A stretch of 64,000 nt of DNA from Hirundichthys speculiger (taxonomy: Eukaryota; Chordata; Actinopteri; Beloniformes; Exocoetidae). The notes beneath the pieces were generated by a model, which worked only from the letters and a program-made list of their open reading frames with translations, ran no database searches and was not told where the DNA came from. The stretch is from positions 2,108,001 through 2,172,000 of the forward strand of contig JAGFBZ010000855.1 of NCBI GenBank assembly GCA_018398805.1. The letters run 5' to 3'. This document shows positions 12,831-26,200 of this stretch, in pieces (position 1 is the first letter of the stretch; each line of letters opens with the position of its first letter). The position numbers and the translations under genes were made by a program.

Positions 12831-13925
12831 ACAGCTCACGGATCAAAACACACTGGAATGCTATTAGACATGTATCAAGGCATTAGCACTATGACTAAAA
12901 TCAGACTAAATAACAGACGAGGAAGTAACCGTAGTTTTGAATTCCAGTATGCACTCTGTCACACATACGGCACAGCTCAAATCATGTGGAGTATAAATGA
13001 AAACATATCTAAGGGAACAAGTTTCAGCTTGTTGGAATAAGTTTCAGATTCAGCTTGTTGCATTGAGAATCAGTCCTTTTAAAACATTGTTCACTTGCGT
13101 TCGTTGCTATTTCTGTGATTGCTGACACATGTAAATACCTATCTAATACATGTAAATGCTATCAGACAGTGCCTTGATGCTCCACATGATCAAAAATCAG
13201 CAATAACACATCAATGTGCTGAGTTTTAACCAAAGTAATATATTTTAAATGTTTTTGTTCACATCTTCACAGCTCAGAGGTTTACACTGTAAGCAGATTA
13301 TGGAGGGAACCATCATAACATTACTCACTGATTTGTGAGCTGTTGTTTTTCAGCTTTTTCAGCGTGTGAGCTGGGAAGTGATCCTTAAATGTTGATTGGA
13401 TGAAAATGTGTCTGAGTTATTTTCAGGACAACCAGCTCACTGATGAGCAGGAGAAATGATGACTCAGAGGAATAATGTGACTCAACATTTTATGAAGGTT
13501 GTTGATGCCTTTTGAATGAAAATCTAAAGCAAGCAGAGCTGTTTCGGAGTCAGAGATGATGGCCATCAAAGGAATTTCATTTTGAAGCTCTTCTACATCA
13601 GTTTTAGGTCCAGCATTGAGTGGCTTTGAGAACCCTGAGAAAGTTAGAACAGTAATGTGGCGTCTGCTGAAGTGAATGAAGTGGAAGGGAACAATATTAA
13701 GCCACACCCATTTCTGTGACAGTAAAGATTGCAATTTTTTTTTTCTGTTTCTACTCCTCTCTCTTGATTTGAGCTTTTGTTTGTTTGATAAATTGACTTA
13801 AAAGTTTATTTCACATTGAAAACTGCTTTAAATAACTGTTGTTACGTCAAAGAAAAAGAAACTGTGAAACATCACAAGAAAGACTTCTATTTCTGCAGCA
13901 TGGCTCCTGAAAAAGTTGTTTTCCC

Positions 13926-13928
<3 letters not shown>

Positions 13929-13966
<38 letters not shown>
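13929..13966. repeat. (TA)n microsatellite
   Basis: About 19 TA units directly abutting the SINE at 13967-14088, where such a tract often forms the SINE's 3' tail. Confidence 0.9.
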
Positions 13967-13972
<6 letters not shown>

Positions 13973-14088
13973 GGGAAGGCAAAGGGTCAGACCCACGTCT
14001 GGTAGTCAAACCCACGACCAGCCGCACGGGTACCGAAGCCTCTGTACATGGGCCGCTTGCCCTAACCACTGCGCCACTGGGTGGCCCA
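13967..14088 (-). mobile_element. tRNA-derived SINE, minus orientation
   Basis: On the minus strand it begins TGGGCCACCCAGTGGCGCAG followed by TGGTTAGGGC (polymerase III A box), then GGGTTTGACTACC (B box), and ends in the (TA)n tract. This is the standard order of a tRNA-headed SINE. It lies only about 120 bases upstream of the first coding exon of col19a1, opposite to the gene's direction. Confidence 0.75.
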
Positions 14089-14207
14089 CAATTAAACAAT
14101 ATTATATGTTTTATTCATTATTCAAAGTTTGACTAAATGTAGTTTAAAAGGAAATTGTATTGTTTGCATCCAGGTTTTCAGGTGGGCTGCTTTCCAGCAT
14201 CAGAGCC

Positions 14208-14298
14208 ATGATTTATTACTTGCTAAGATGGGCTGCTTTCATCTGGACTCTGAGTTCTGTTCCTTGTACTGCTGGGATGGCTGTGAGTGAACGAACAG
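14208..14298 (+). CDS. col19a1: col19a1 coding exon 1: signal peptide
   Basis: ATG in a good context (gagccATGa) opens 30 codons plus one base. The peptide begins MIYYLLRWAAFIWTLSSVPC, a short basic and hydrophobic core, followed by TAG as a likely signal-peptidase region, then MAVSERT. This matches the recalled human layout of hydrophobic leader followed by a V-R/E-T segment. The donor is ACAG|gtatgt, phase 1. The start is chosen because the next exon continues in frame and no in-frame upstream ATG can be joined with the visible acceptors. Confidence 0.88.
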
Positions 14299-17200
14299 GT
14301 ATGTGAATTTGTTGTTCACTTTTTGTATGTAATGACATCTTACTAAAATAAATATGAAAGATAGATATTTCTGATAATGATTCTTTTCCTTCTTTTATTT
14401 GCCATTGTTTCTTTTATTAGGATTTAATAATATTACTTATAGTTACTAATATTTGCTCGGGGGTGATGCTCCGGGGCTCTGAAAAGGACCTCGAGGCAAT
14501 TTGTCTTGTCTTAGATGCTTTACAAATAAAGTTGAATTAAAATGAATTATTGTCTCACAGAAGTGCCAGCTGTGGTCTTTGCCCTTAAATGTACAATTTA
14601 TGAATCATAATTTTTCATAAAGATAAAAGAACAGACAGACAAAGGTATTCGATATTTTATTATCTAAAGTCATTATTCTTATTCAAATAAGACATTAAAA
14701 CTTAGTCTCTTGCAACTACTATCTAATAATTAAACAGAGGTCAGAGTTGTACTCTGATCTCTATCAAATAGAAATGCATTTTTGAAATTCTATCTCAAAA
14801 CATCACAATTTACTACTTCTTGTTTGCTCTTCCTCAGATGACCCGTGCCCCCCTCTGAAGGTGGAGGAACACAGGTTTTCTGATGTTTTAGATCGTCCCC
14901 TGGAGATCACAGGTATGTGCTGACTGGAACGTGACTGGCTTTGTACTGTAAATAAGTCAACGCTGGCTTAGCCTGAAACACGTTGTGGCCCTTTTCACAG
15001 GATTTGATCTCTCAGAAAAGTTTCTGCTCAGAAAGGGAACACTCACGGAGGACTTGCCATCATTTCGATTGGGGAGTAGTCCACTCATCAAGCCGACAAG
15101 GTAAACGGCACACACAGCTGTGCCACTGTGCATGAGAGAAAAAAATGTATATAGTTTTTGTTGCACTTACTACAAACGTGATTTATGCTTGCTTACATTC
15201 AGACCTTACAGTCTTCTGAGGAAAAAAAAAATGCTTTGTCGTGCATTTCGTGAAGGGCTGAACTGAGGAAACCCAGATGCATCCTGCTCAGAGCAAATGC
15301 TCTGTTTGCTTGGGCTAATAAGGGCAAGGAGAGAGGAAGGCTGGAAGACAGGAAATAATATGGATATTATTCATATACATTGCATTTATTCTACGTTCTT
15401 CCCAGGGCAAAATGTTGGACATAAAGGAATGACAAAAAGCCTGAGCATATATGATAAAACAGGAATATTAAATATTCAAATAACTACTTTTTGCACTAAG
15501 GTGTATTTTATTAAGGAGCTTTATTTTCCATATGAACTCCACCATGCTGATGCTGATACAGTGAAAAAGAGGACATCTGACTTAAGAAAACCTTACTTCT
15601 CTTTTACATTTAAGGCGGCTGGCATTGATGAACTTGTGATAGTTGCCTGGCTTGGCCTACAGTGATGTTTGATTCTAATTTATGTACCTTGAGGTGACTG
15701 TACTTCTGAGTCGTATGTTGTAGCTGTGATGGAGTACACTTTGTCCTTCTTCCAGGAGGGCAAGTATTTTTAGCATTTTTACATGCAACTTGAAGCATTT
15801 ACTGCCACTCTCCCAGTAGCTAGTGAATGAATCTGCGCAAGGTGATTTGTGGGCTCCTTACCAGTTCTGCCAGCCAGCTGAAAATACATTTCTGCTTCAG
15901 CCCCTGTCTCAGTCTGGGCCCATAATCCAAGAAGATGCTGGTTCTCAGCCACGCTGCTGACAGCGTCATTGGTTATAGTGGCAAGACTGCGATCCCTCTC
16001 ATATCCAATTATCTAAGTACTTTGACAGGTGATACTGCATGTCAGCTGAAGAGGGAAAGCAAGGGTAGCTGCACGGAGCAGGAGGCGCCTCTGCTCCTGC
16101 CACAGCCACTAAAACATTGCTCACTTTGCTTGCAGGATATGCAGCAATGTATGCTTTCTTCTCTCGACCTTGCTGGTGATCTGCCAGCTCCTTGGCACAG
16201 TCCACATTATGACACAGAGATTGGCGCTCAGAGCATTTATGTGACGTGACAAATTGTTGGACAAAAATGCAACATGATCTCAGCCACACAATTTCTCTAC
16301 ATTGCATCTACATTGGAGTTTATTCCGTGTAGTTGGGGAGCTCAGTTCTTCGAGTTCAAGTTTCAGGTTTGGTAGCGGTCATAAAGGACTGTAGATTTCT
16401 TGCTGGATATTTAGCACATCTTTTGATTTTTCCTTTTTTGCAAGACTAAACTGAAACAATTCTTTTCTTACGAAAGCAAAAGAAGTAAAAAGTTGAACTA
16501 AAAGCTATGTTTGCCTTTATCCAGCTTTATCAGAAGTTAGTTTTGTCTGTAGCTCTGTAATGTAATGGGAAAGGACTTGTAAATTTCTCATGAATGTAAC
16601 AAACTGTCAAATTAATGTTTTAAGCTGTGTTAAAGCTGAAATATAATGTATCAAACCACAGACTGATAAACACAATCCCTGATGATCTGATGGATGTGTG
16701 ATGACTTTGTTGTCCACGAGTTGTCATGCTCACTCTATTCAGTGTTATATTGCTTACATTATCCTCTTTATTCATCAGAATATTCTTTCTTAAACTGTTA
16801 CTTACAGTCATGTGAAAAAGAAAGCTCACACTCGTTTAAGTCTGTGGTTTTAAGCATCAAGGGACTGTAAAAAAAAAAAAAAAAATGTCCCTACTAAATC
16901 TTCCAATGTTGGTAAATACAACCAGAGATTAAGAAAATACACATTTGCAAACACATTTGAAAGTCATAGCAACAAATAATTATGACGGGAAGTATTTTCT
17001 AAATGTAAACAACTGCATATATTCTTAAATTAAAGGAGTGTTGTCATGCATATTCCAGATTATAGGCATATTAATCACTGACAGTAGACAAACAGAGGAT
17101 TTATTCCAAAATTTAAACAGAAATGTGAACTCATGCTGAGCAGAAGTTATAATCCTTAGATGTAATGCGGTGACCATTTTCAATGGCAGTCGGCTCCACT

Positions 17201-20200
17201 TTGGTCTTAAGGAGGACTGAATGACAGTGATAGTGATGCGAGCCAATAAGGCGAGTATTTGAAGTTTGAATGTTTCAAGTGCAGCAATTTGACTCTTCCG
17301 ACTCCTATAAGACAACACTGGTGTAGGATTTCATTTAAACAGGACACTAAAGTGGCTTTTGCTTCTGTTGCATATACACCGGTTGTGTTGCTGTGATATT
17401 GTGTCAAGCTGCTGCAAATGGCATTTTCCAAGACAGGTGAAAACAGTCTCATTTTCCAGACAGTCCACATATGTAGAGTCTGTGATCTTTACAGTACAAC
17501 TACTTTCTATAAGAAGTGTTTCTTAAGAACGATTCCTAAGCTGCTCATTGTCGCTGTGACCGTTTCAGTAGGCTAAATTGCCTTCTTCACTCTGTACAGT
17601 CCAATACTGTGATGTATAATCATCATGTGACTTGAGCTGAAGTAAAACTTTAGTGCTAAATGTAATCCAAGAGGCAATTACATTTCTTCCCAAGCATATT
17701 TGCCAGTGCAAATTAGTCACATTTAAATGGGATGTGTAAGAGACAGAGCTGGCAGAATCCCAGACTTATGTAAAAGCTGTTTTGGCAAAGTAACTTGGTA
17801 GTCGGGAAAATGAATGAACGCCCTTCACGTTCTCTCATTAACACCTGCTTAAACATGCAGAACATTCTTTAAAACACCAGACAAACAGCATTTAAACAAA
17901 GCTGCACCGAGCTTTACTTTTTTCCACTTAAGCCCTGAGAGCAGTCAGCCTGAGGTCAAGAACCTTAACCCTCTGGGCCCACAGAGACCAACTGTGCTAC
18001 ACTGTAAATGCACCATGTTTTGAAATATTGAGAAGGCTTAGTTTGGCACTTTGAGTTTGAACCACCATAGCTTAGCCTTAAGAAAAAGAAAGTATTTTTG
18101 CTAAACTTCTCAGTTGCATTAGACTTTCTTGAAGTTAGATCTATTTTTGCATTGTGTGCAGGGAAACTTTCTCATAATTACGTTAGTTATTTCTAGTGTC
18201 TTATGCTGTAACTATGAGCAATAGCTACTTTCAGTGGGAACAGGCAGGTAGTGATCGGCCTTAAATTGTTTGGTGACTTTACTTTCAATTCATTTTTAAT
18301 AAATTGCCCTGTCACTTTTGATATTGAATTTCAACTGCAATAGTACTTTAGCCCTTGGGCCTCAAACGACCTTCACAGTCCTCAGCCTCTCACAGAAACA
18401 TCTGATCTTTTTTTTTTTTTTCCTTTTTTGGAGCCCTAACTTGGTGTATTTATCATTTTACTCATGTACCATTTACCCTAAAATCACCTAGAATACAAAA
18501 GAAGAGGGTATGAAGCTCTGAGAGAATAGGAGATGATATATTGAAGTAAAAACTAATTTCCAACCTGTCTGAGAAAGCTGCCTCTCTCTTCCTCCCCCCG
18601 GCTGCGCTCTGCCTTCCAATGACCTTATCATTGCATTATTATTATTTTTGCTGATCTTGATTTATTATGTTTATGCTCCTCCACTTGTGGTTGTTAATTT
18701 AAGTCTGGAGTTGGGTCTATAGGGTGGTAGTTTTTTTTTTGAAGAACACAATTTCTGTTTTCTCCTTCTTTCTGATACATTGTGTAAAGTAAAGAATGAA
18801 ATGTGGGGGCGAATAAACAGTTTTTCATCTCAGAGAGGGTGTGATTTGGAATATAATATTGTTTTACCTATATATGCCTTATTTTTTGAAACACTGTGTG
18901 AAAAGACCCCTTTACAGAGCAGTCGGGGTCATGGACATAATCCAGTAGCTGCACCACACTATGCATCTATAACCCTGTAACCGGAGCATATGGTCCCTCT
19001 GTACATTAAAAGATTGGCTGCTGTGGCTTTGTATAAGTGATATGCTTTCATTATCTGAATGACAGGGAATCATGGATACAATTCATCACACTGAACTGAA
19101 TTAGGTTTGTCAGGTTTATTTATGTGACTGTCTCTGCAGCAAGAGGATACTAAAATGTTTTATTGATCACTGAAGCTGATTGGCTGTTTCAATTATTCAG
19201 CCCCTAAAAGCTTTGAACGGCATTATAGTCAATACTGAGGATAGACGCTGTTGTCCTCAATACTGATGATGACTTTAAGGCAGATATTCTTTTAAAATCT
19301 GATCATCATGTTTTTTCGTAGATTAATATTTCCAAATGGGCTTCCAAGTGAGTACTCCCTTGTTTCCCTGTTCCGGGTGAGAAGAACGACGAAAAAAGAT
19401 CGCTGGTATCTTTGGCAGATCTTTGACCAATCAGGAGGCAGCCAGGTAGGCCCGCTTTCATGTTTTATATCAGTTTCCATAGAGAATAAACACCAGTCTT
19501 TTTTTTTTCTGTCTTTTTTTGTTCTGAGTCATTTTTGTCAAAGCTTCTTTTCTCCACAGATATCTGTTGTGGTTGATGGCGCTAAGAAGGTGGTGGAATT
19601 TTCTTTTGAGGGCCTCCAGAAGAACACGCTCCGTTACACATTCAAGAGCCGTGACTTGCATGTCCTCTTTGATCGCCAGTGGCACAAGCTGAGCATTTCT
19701 GTGCAGAGCAACATTGTCTCCATTTACATAGACTGCAAGCTAGTGGAAAGGAGGCTGACTGATGAGAGGGACAGCATCGACCCCAGTGGGCGCACACTCA
19801 TCACTACTCGGGTGGAGGATGGACGGCCTGTTGATGTATGTCCCACATCACATTCATGAGAACATATTTTTTATGTGGATAAATCTACTCTTTGACATCA
19901 CAGCATTTACCAGCATTAGATTATACTGATCCAAGCACAGATGTTTGTCAGCTAAAAAAAAATGAATATGAATTTTTCTACAGATTGAACTGAAACAAAT
20001 TCTCATCTACTGTGACCCGTACATGGCTGAGATGGAAAATTGCTGTGAACTGCTGGAACCAAAGGTAAAATGTTGAAATGCATGAAATATTGTGCAAGAA
20101 AATGTTGTCAGATGAATACTTTGAAGTTTTTTTCCCTTAAAAATCAGAAACATAATTGTCACCATTCATTAATACATTTTAAATTGATATGATAAATGTC

Positions 20201-23200
20201 CTGGTGTCCTTCAGTAACAGACAAACTCACTTATTTTTAATTTATGCAGTTTAATCACAGAGTAAAAGTGGAGCAAGATGTTGGTTTTCATCCAAAATGA
20301 CACACATCCCCAGACAGAAACCTAATGAAGGAGATCTTCCATCACCATTAAATCAATAAGATCTAATATTACACTAATTCAAAATGGAGAGATGACCTTG
20401 GACCCCTTACCATTACATGTCTCCATCAGCATACCGTCATGCCAGTGTAAAGTTACTCCTAGGGGATTGTCACAACCCAAAGAGGGACGATTCACAGAGT
20501 GTACAGTCTTCATTAGCGCCACTGCACAGTGGGATAGGCATAAAAAAATAAACCTAGGTTACTTTGGGTCAATGTTCTATATGACAGGGCATTTCTTATT
20601 TCTTTTCTCTTCTCAAGCAAACATGACAAGGGAAGGTGTCTAAATGCTGAAATTTCTTTATTGATCCAGTGTGGAGTCGAGAAGACATTTAATGGGACTT
20701 CCCCTCCTCCAGTTACAGTGCAGATTCCCCTGATGCTGTCTCAGCCAGCCTCAGAGTCAACTGACAGATGTCCGTGTCCAGCTGAAAAGGTACAATCAAT
20801 TTCTCCCAACAAGGGCCACTAATTAAGCAAGTGTAATGGCTATTGTATCTGAGCCAGAACTGATTTGACACAACATGCTCCCCATACTTTATGAGAACTA
20901 AACAGCCATTTAAATGACATTTTAACCAAAAAAAAAAAAAAAAAAGCAAAAATTAAATAAATAAATTCCTTGGAAGCCAACCAAAGGAAATGTTGCCATC
21001 ATCTATTAACACAAACACAGGAGTAATTCTCCCAGTGCATGGTGGACATGTACCGAGCAGTAGGTTTGTGATAATTATGCTGCAGGTATTAATGTTGGCC
21101 TTCAATGTAAACTGAGCTCCAAAAGCTTCGAGCTCCATTTAATCTTTAAGATTTTCCCTGAATGTCACAAAGAGACAAACCCAACTAATTTAAGGTGCTT
21201 TATTAAGAATGTTACAAGCACTGTTCATTTCTATTCATGAAAATTTGGGTTCGAGACAGTAGTATGTGCCCCACTACAGAAGAATATTCAAGTTGTATTC
21301 ATGAATGATCCTGTAAATAAATCATTGGACACACACACTGACAGTAAATTACTAAAATTCTTTTGCTGATAAGTAAATATTTCCATTTTAAAACACTTTG
21401 TTTCCCATCATTCTTCTTCTTTAAACTTACTGAATATGTCAAATGGTTGATGTGAATGGGGTGAATGTGTCCTCACAGGGAGATGCTGGTCTTCCAGGTG
21501 TAGTTGGACTGCCAGGACAGAAGGGGGACAAAGGAGAAAAGGTAGCAACATTTTTATCATGTTAATGCATGCATGCCTTATTTGTTCTTTATTTAAAAGG
21601 AAATGCAGCAATTAAATGATGGTAATGGACTGAAATAACTTCAGAGCTGAAAGCATGAGCTGCTGGATGACTTAACCTCCAACATCCACATAAAGCAGTT
21701 CATTGGGTTAACATGCTTTGCCTTTTGTAGCAAATTACTTTACTTTTGCTCTGAAATGTTACCTCACCTACTGTGGCCAGTGCTGCTAGTTTTCCAGGAC
21801 TTCTGCAAGGTCCAAATGTCAGCAAAAACTGCTATTTTCTGAAGGGCAAATATACTTAACTGTTAGCAGAAAAAGGATGCATCCTTCTCTCCTAACCTCA
21901 GGAACCAAACGTCAGTGATGTAATATCTGGCAATGTTTTTATGGTCCTCTGTCAGCATCACTCAAAGAAGCGACCGTATGATTACTTTAGGAAGATTAAT
22001 TTTTGATGAACACATCCACAAAGTGGGTATTTGGAAATTATACATTTATATAATCACTAAAACTACAGTTTAAAAAGAGAAGCGCTCCATAACACTCAAT
22101 AGACACCTGTAGTTGAGTGAAAACTGCAGATGATGTGTCAGCAGGAGGACGAAGAATGACATCAAATGCCCATACAATATAGTGTTAGTTTTCTAGATGT
22201 CCCTTTAGGTGTTTGTACAAGGTTAAAGAAGGGAAAAATCAATTCAAATATGACGGGAATTCACAGGCAAACAGGTGGTAGTACTGCGTGGCCAATAAGA
22301 GCAGATGGCTTTAGGGTTAATGTCCTAATTACCATGATGTGGTGGTCAGATTAAGATGTATGCGATGGCTACTGGACTTTTGTGTCTGGAAGAGCAGCCG
22401 TTCCTGAAAAGAATCATACCTCTAGCATCCAGCATGTCAGATTGTCTCAGTTTCAGTTTTTCTTTCTTCATATATTATAAAATGAAGCATAAATTACATA
22501 GTTTTTTGAAATACCTACAATCTCTTTGAAAATCTGTTGTCTAGACAACAGTTGTTTAAAATTTAACATTTTATTTTGTTAGAAGACATTTTATAATGTT
22601 TAAAAGTGCCAAATATATTTCATATTACATTTAAAAGGAGGTGAAACTGATTATGTGTAGATATGTAAGACCTGCTCCCTAATGATTCTTTATTGACAGA
22701 GTGGAAATTAGCTCTCGAGCTAATACTGTATGTCTCTATGTGCTGTTGCAGTGCTGGTGATTAATTACTCGCTGTTATTTGATATCCAGTGGACTAGAAT
22801 GCATCAGGCAGGAGGTATCATGTGTAGCAGTCCCTGTGGTGTGTTGGCAGTGTCTTATGCTTTTGCAAATAGCAACATGTCCTTATCCCAAATGACAGAA
22901 TGGGTCGATTGCCAAAAACTCCACAAACTACACATACGAGTGTCTGCAACATGGGTAAAAATCAACAGTGGCAGTGAGGAGCAGGGAATGAAAAACTTGT
23001 TAATTAACCACATTTTTTTTATGGATGAAAACCTCAAGTAAACCTAATTTGATTTGATTTGTATCCCATCCTGAAAACACCACCACCACCACCAACAACA
23101 ACAACAAAACAAACTACCAAACCATCTATGCTCAGGTGTAAAACTGATGCCAAAAGTTCTCTTAAGTGCAAAAACTTGCCTTGCCAATACCACTGACATC

Positions 23201-26200
23201 CACTAGGTTAATGTTCAAAACAACTTTTTGAAGGGAAAAAATTTATAAGTTATAAATAAACTTAACTCTTTCTAATCAGTGGTGGTCCTTATAATTCCTG
23301 TTTCTTTGTTCTGCTTTTAAGTGTCATCACCAGCTCCACACGCTGTCACTTCTGGCCTCAGAAAGGTTAAGTGACCAAAGGGCTCTTTCATCATTTAATT
23401 ACAGTCTTTGGGGATTAACAGCTCATCTGTATTAACTATAATGTAAAAAAAAAAAAAAAAAAATCAGTTTTTTTACATTCTGTTTAAAATTTGAAAATAT
23501 TTTAATTGTTTTTAATGATGAAAAAATGGAGTTATACTTTCTAGATATTGTACTTTTTTCTTGTAAAAGTACAATATCATCTTATGAATGCTTACTTTCC
23601 TCTGAGAATAAAAAGAAGAGACCGTCCTACTGGGAACCAACAGTGCACCCAACTAAACCAATGTGAGACAATAATTCAATGCAGTGTTTTCATTTAAGTT
23701 TAGATTTGGTAGTTTTATAATTAAATGTTTAGCAGAGCAACTCTTTTTTTTAGCATGGTGGAGATTTAGAAAAAAGAACATGGCTTGTATTACTTAGTTT
23801 ATTACTAATCTTGCAACATTGTTTCTGTGGTTTGGTTAGGTTTAGGCATCATGCAACTAAATTACTGTACATGTTTTAGGGTAAATGTGTTATTTGGTTT
23901 AAAAAGAAACCCTGTCACTGTGTTGGCCACAACTGCAGCAAACGTCTTCTCCTTTTGGTGTAAAGGGTGCTCAGTAGTTGTTGACCTGGCACATAGCTGC
24001 ATGTCCAAAGTGATATTCAGTGCACAGCTTCTATCTCTCTGCAGATGGTTAAACAGTCATCTGAACATGCTTTACAGGATCACAGGCCATTCTATCTCAT
24101 TTCAGCTCTTCAGTTAAAAATCAATGCCTTTCACCATTCGTTTACTTAGGTCATTGTATGTAAAAAAAAAAACAAAAACAAACAAGAAAAAAAAGCAAAT
24201 CCTATTACAGGCTTTAACACTAAATCAATCAATGGAGTAAAAGCATGATCAGGGAAGGTGCATTCAAGACTAGGCCCTCTAGGTTCCAACAACCGATACA
24301 AGCCATTATTTAAATAAATAAATATAATATATTCCTCAGTATAGATTTTTTTTAAAGGTAAATAGACAGGTAAATCACTTCTTTCAATAGGGTTGGAGCA
24401 TCATCACTGAAGTGTTATCACAATAATTAGCATCACAGATGATTTTTCTAAATTTATTTGAACAGTTTTTGTGTTTTTGTGTTTCTCTACCTTGTCTCTT
24501 TAGAGGTTCATTTTCTTTACAACTTAAAAGTAAGAAACATATTGAGGATCAATTTAGGGCTCATTTTAGTGCTCAAGGACACCGACACTGCAGATGTCGG
24601 GGATCAAATAAGCACTTCTCCCTTATTCACCCACATGCCCTGGGCAATTAAAACGTTTTCAGTGTGTCAAAATGACCTAGTTAGAGGCAAAATGTCAACA
24701 TAACGAATGATCAGAAAATAAATATTTAAATGACGAATCAAACCAACACGTTAATGAGCATAGCAGCTCAAGTGTCACTTGACTAATTCGAATACACACA
24801 GCAGATCTTTGAGACAATGTAATGCTAATGATTGGAAGTTAACAGACAGGTATAATCTAAGATATTTTTGATTTGTTAATATCTGCAACCCTGTTTATAA
24901 AGTGATGTCATCTTATTAGTTATATGGTGGTGATATTTTTTAAGGAACTCATTTGGTGGAACAGGATCATTGTTGTGAACATGAGCACATCATACCTGGA
25001 AAAACAACAAAATGTCATCGATCATGGAGGAAAATGTTTTTCTCGTATCCTGGGGGAATTTGCAGATGTTTATGCGCTGCTATGACTGATCAGAGAGAAA
25101 AAGTAGGGCTTTATTTAAAGCCATCTGTAGAGTACCAGAAATGCGGTGCTTTGACACAGTCATGCATAGCAACGCTCTTACTCACTCTAACCTTTTTTTT
25201 GACATTGTTCAGCTGGTAGATTTTGATAGCAGTTCACTTCTGTTAGTTCATATTGATCCCTGGATTTCCAGCAATGCTCCAGTGACTATTAAACAGTTTT
25301 TCACTTCTAAAAAATGCATTTAAAGGGGGTAACAAACTCAGAACGAATACTGTTAATAAGGTAAGCTCGTGAGACTTTCAATTACCAACAAAAGAAACTC
25401 ATTCTCTGTAAGATTAAAAATAGTCAGAGTATACTAACTAACAATTTAGCTTGACTTTGTAGAGATTAATCAAAGACATCTGGGCTATTCAGAGCATTTA
25501 AAACATCCATAATGAGAACTGCAGGCCAATCATCGTGACCTACACAGTGGGGTTTTTGGGAAAGTGTGTGGGGATTACTTTGACTGTCTTACTCCAACAG
25601 AAAGTGCTATCCTGCATTACAGTGAGAGTTTGATGGAGGATTCTAATGCAGTGCAGAGGGATTAAACTGCTATGATTAATCCAGCATCCCTCAGGAAATT
25701 AAACAGATAAGTAGTGGGTTATAAGAATGCAGCTTACTTGAAAGGAAATCCATTTTCTATGGCCTTGCACATAAATCCTGGTATTACTAGATTTACAGCT
25801 CCTGCATATACACACACCAATGGAAAAAAAAAAAAATGATGAAATTAAAAACTTCTTCCACTTTTAAAATACGCTTAATTTGTTTTGCACCAACTCCCCT
25901 GCTCTTACGGCTTGTGTTTTCAATTAGTACCCTCAAATTCAATTTCTACCCATTATACCTTTAAATTTCAGCCAACACAGTTTATTATGTTAATGACGGT
26001 GAATTTTAATAAGTTGGAAAAACGTTCTATGCCTCCACATTATATTTGCCAGAGTTATATTTTTAGTTTTTCTGTAAAAGGTTTTGTGTTGGAGGTTGAA
26101 AGCAAATTTCAATTACTGAATATTGAATGGTTATCACTGTTGTGGATTACAGGTTTATCTATTTTGCAGTTTTGAATTATAAATATTCTATACAAATTTA

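Larger units (their letters stand above)
11795..14181 (+). other. presumed col19a1 5'-leader intron
   Basis: Lies between the candidate first exon and the first coding exon. It contains a C9 run near 12011, a (CAAA)n tract, two tRNA-derived SINE copies and a (TA)n tract. The acceptor is most likely ttttcag ending at 14181; AG at 14173 and 14197 are alternatives. Confidence 0.35.

Noticed and set aside
19308..19859. One continuous 183-codon frame across exons 4 and 5 of col19a1.
   Set aside because: The middle part (19446-19559) is a short intron with gtaggc and ctccacag ends that happens to stay open. Homology stops and resumes exactly at those sites.
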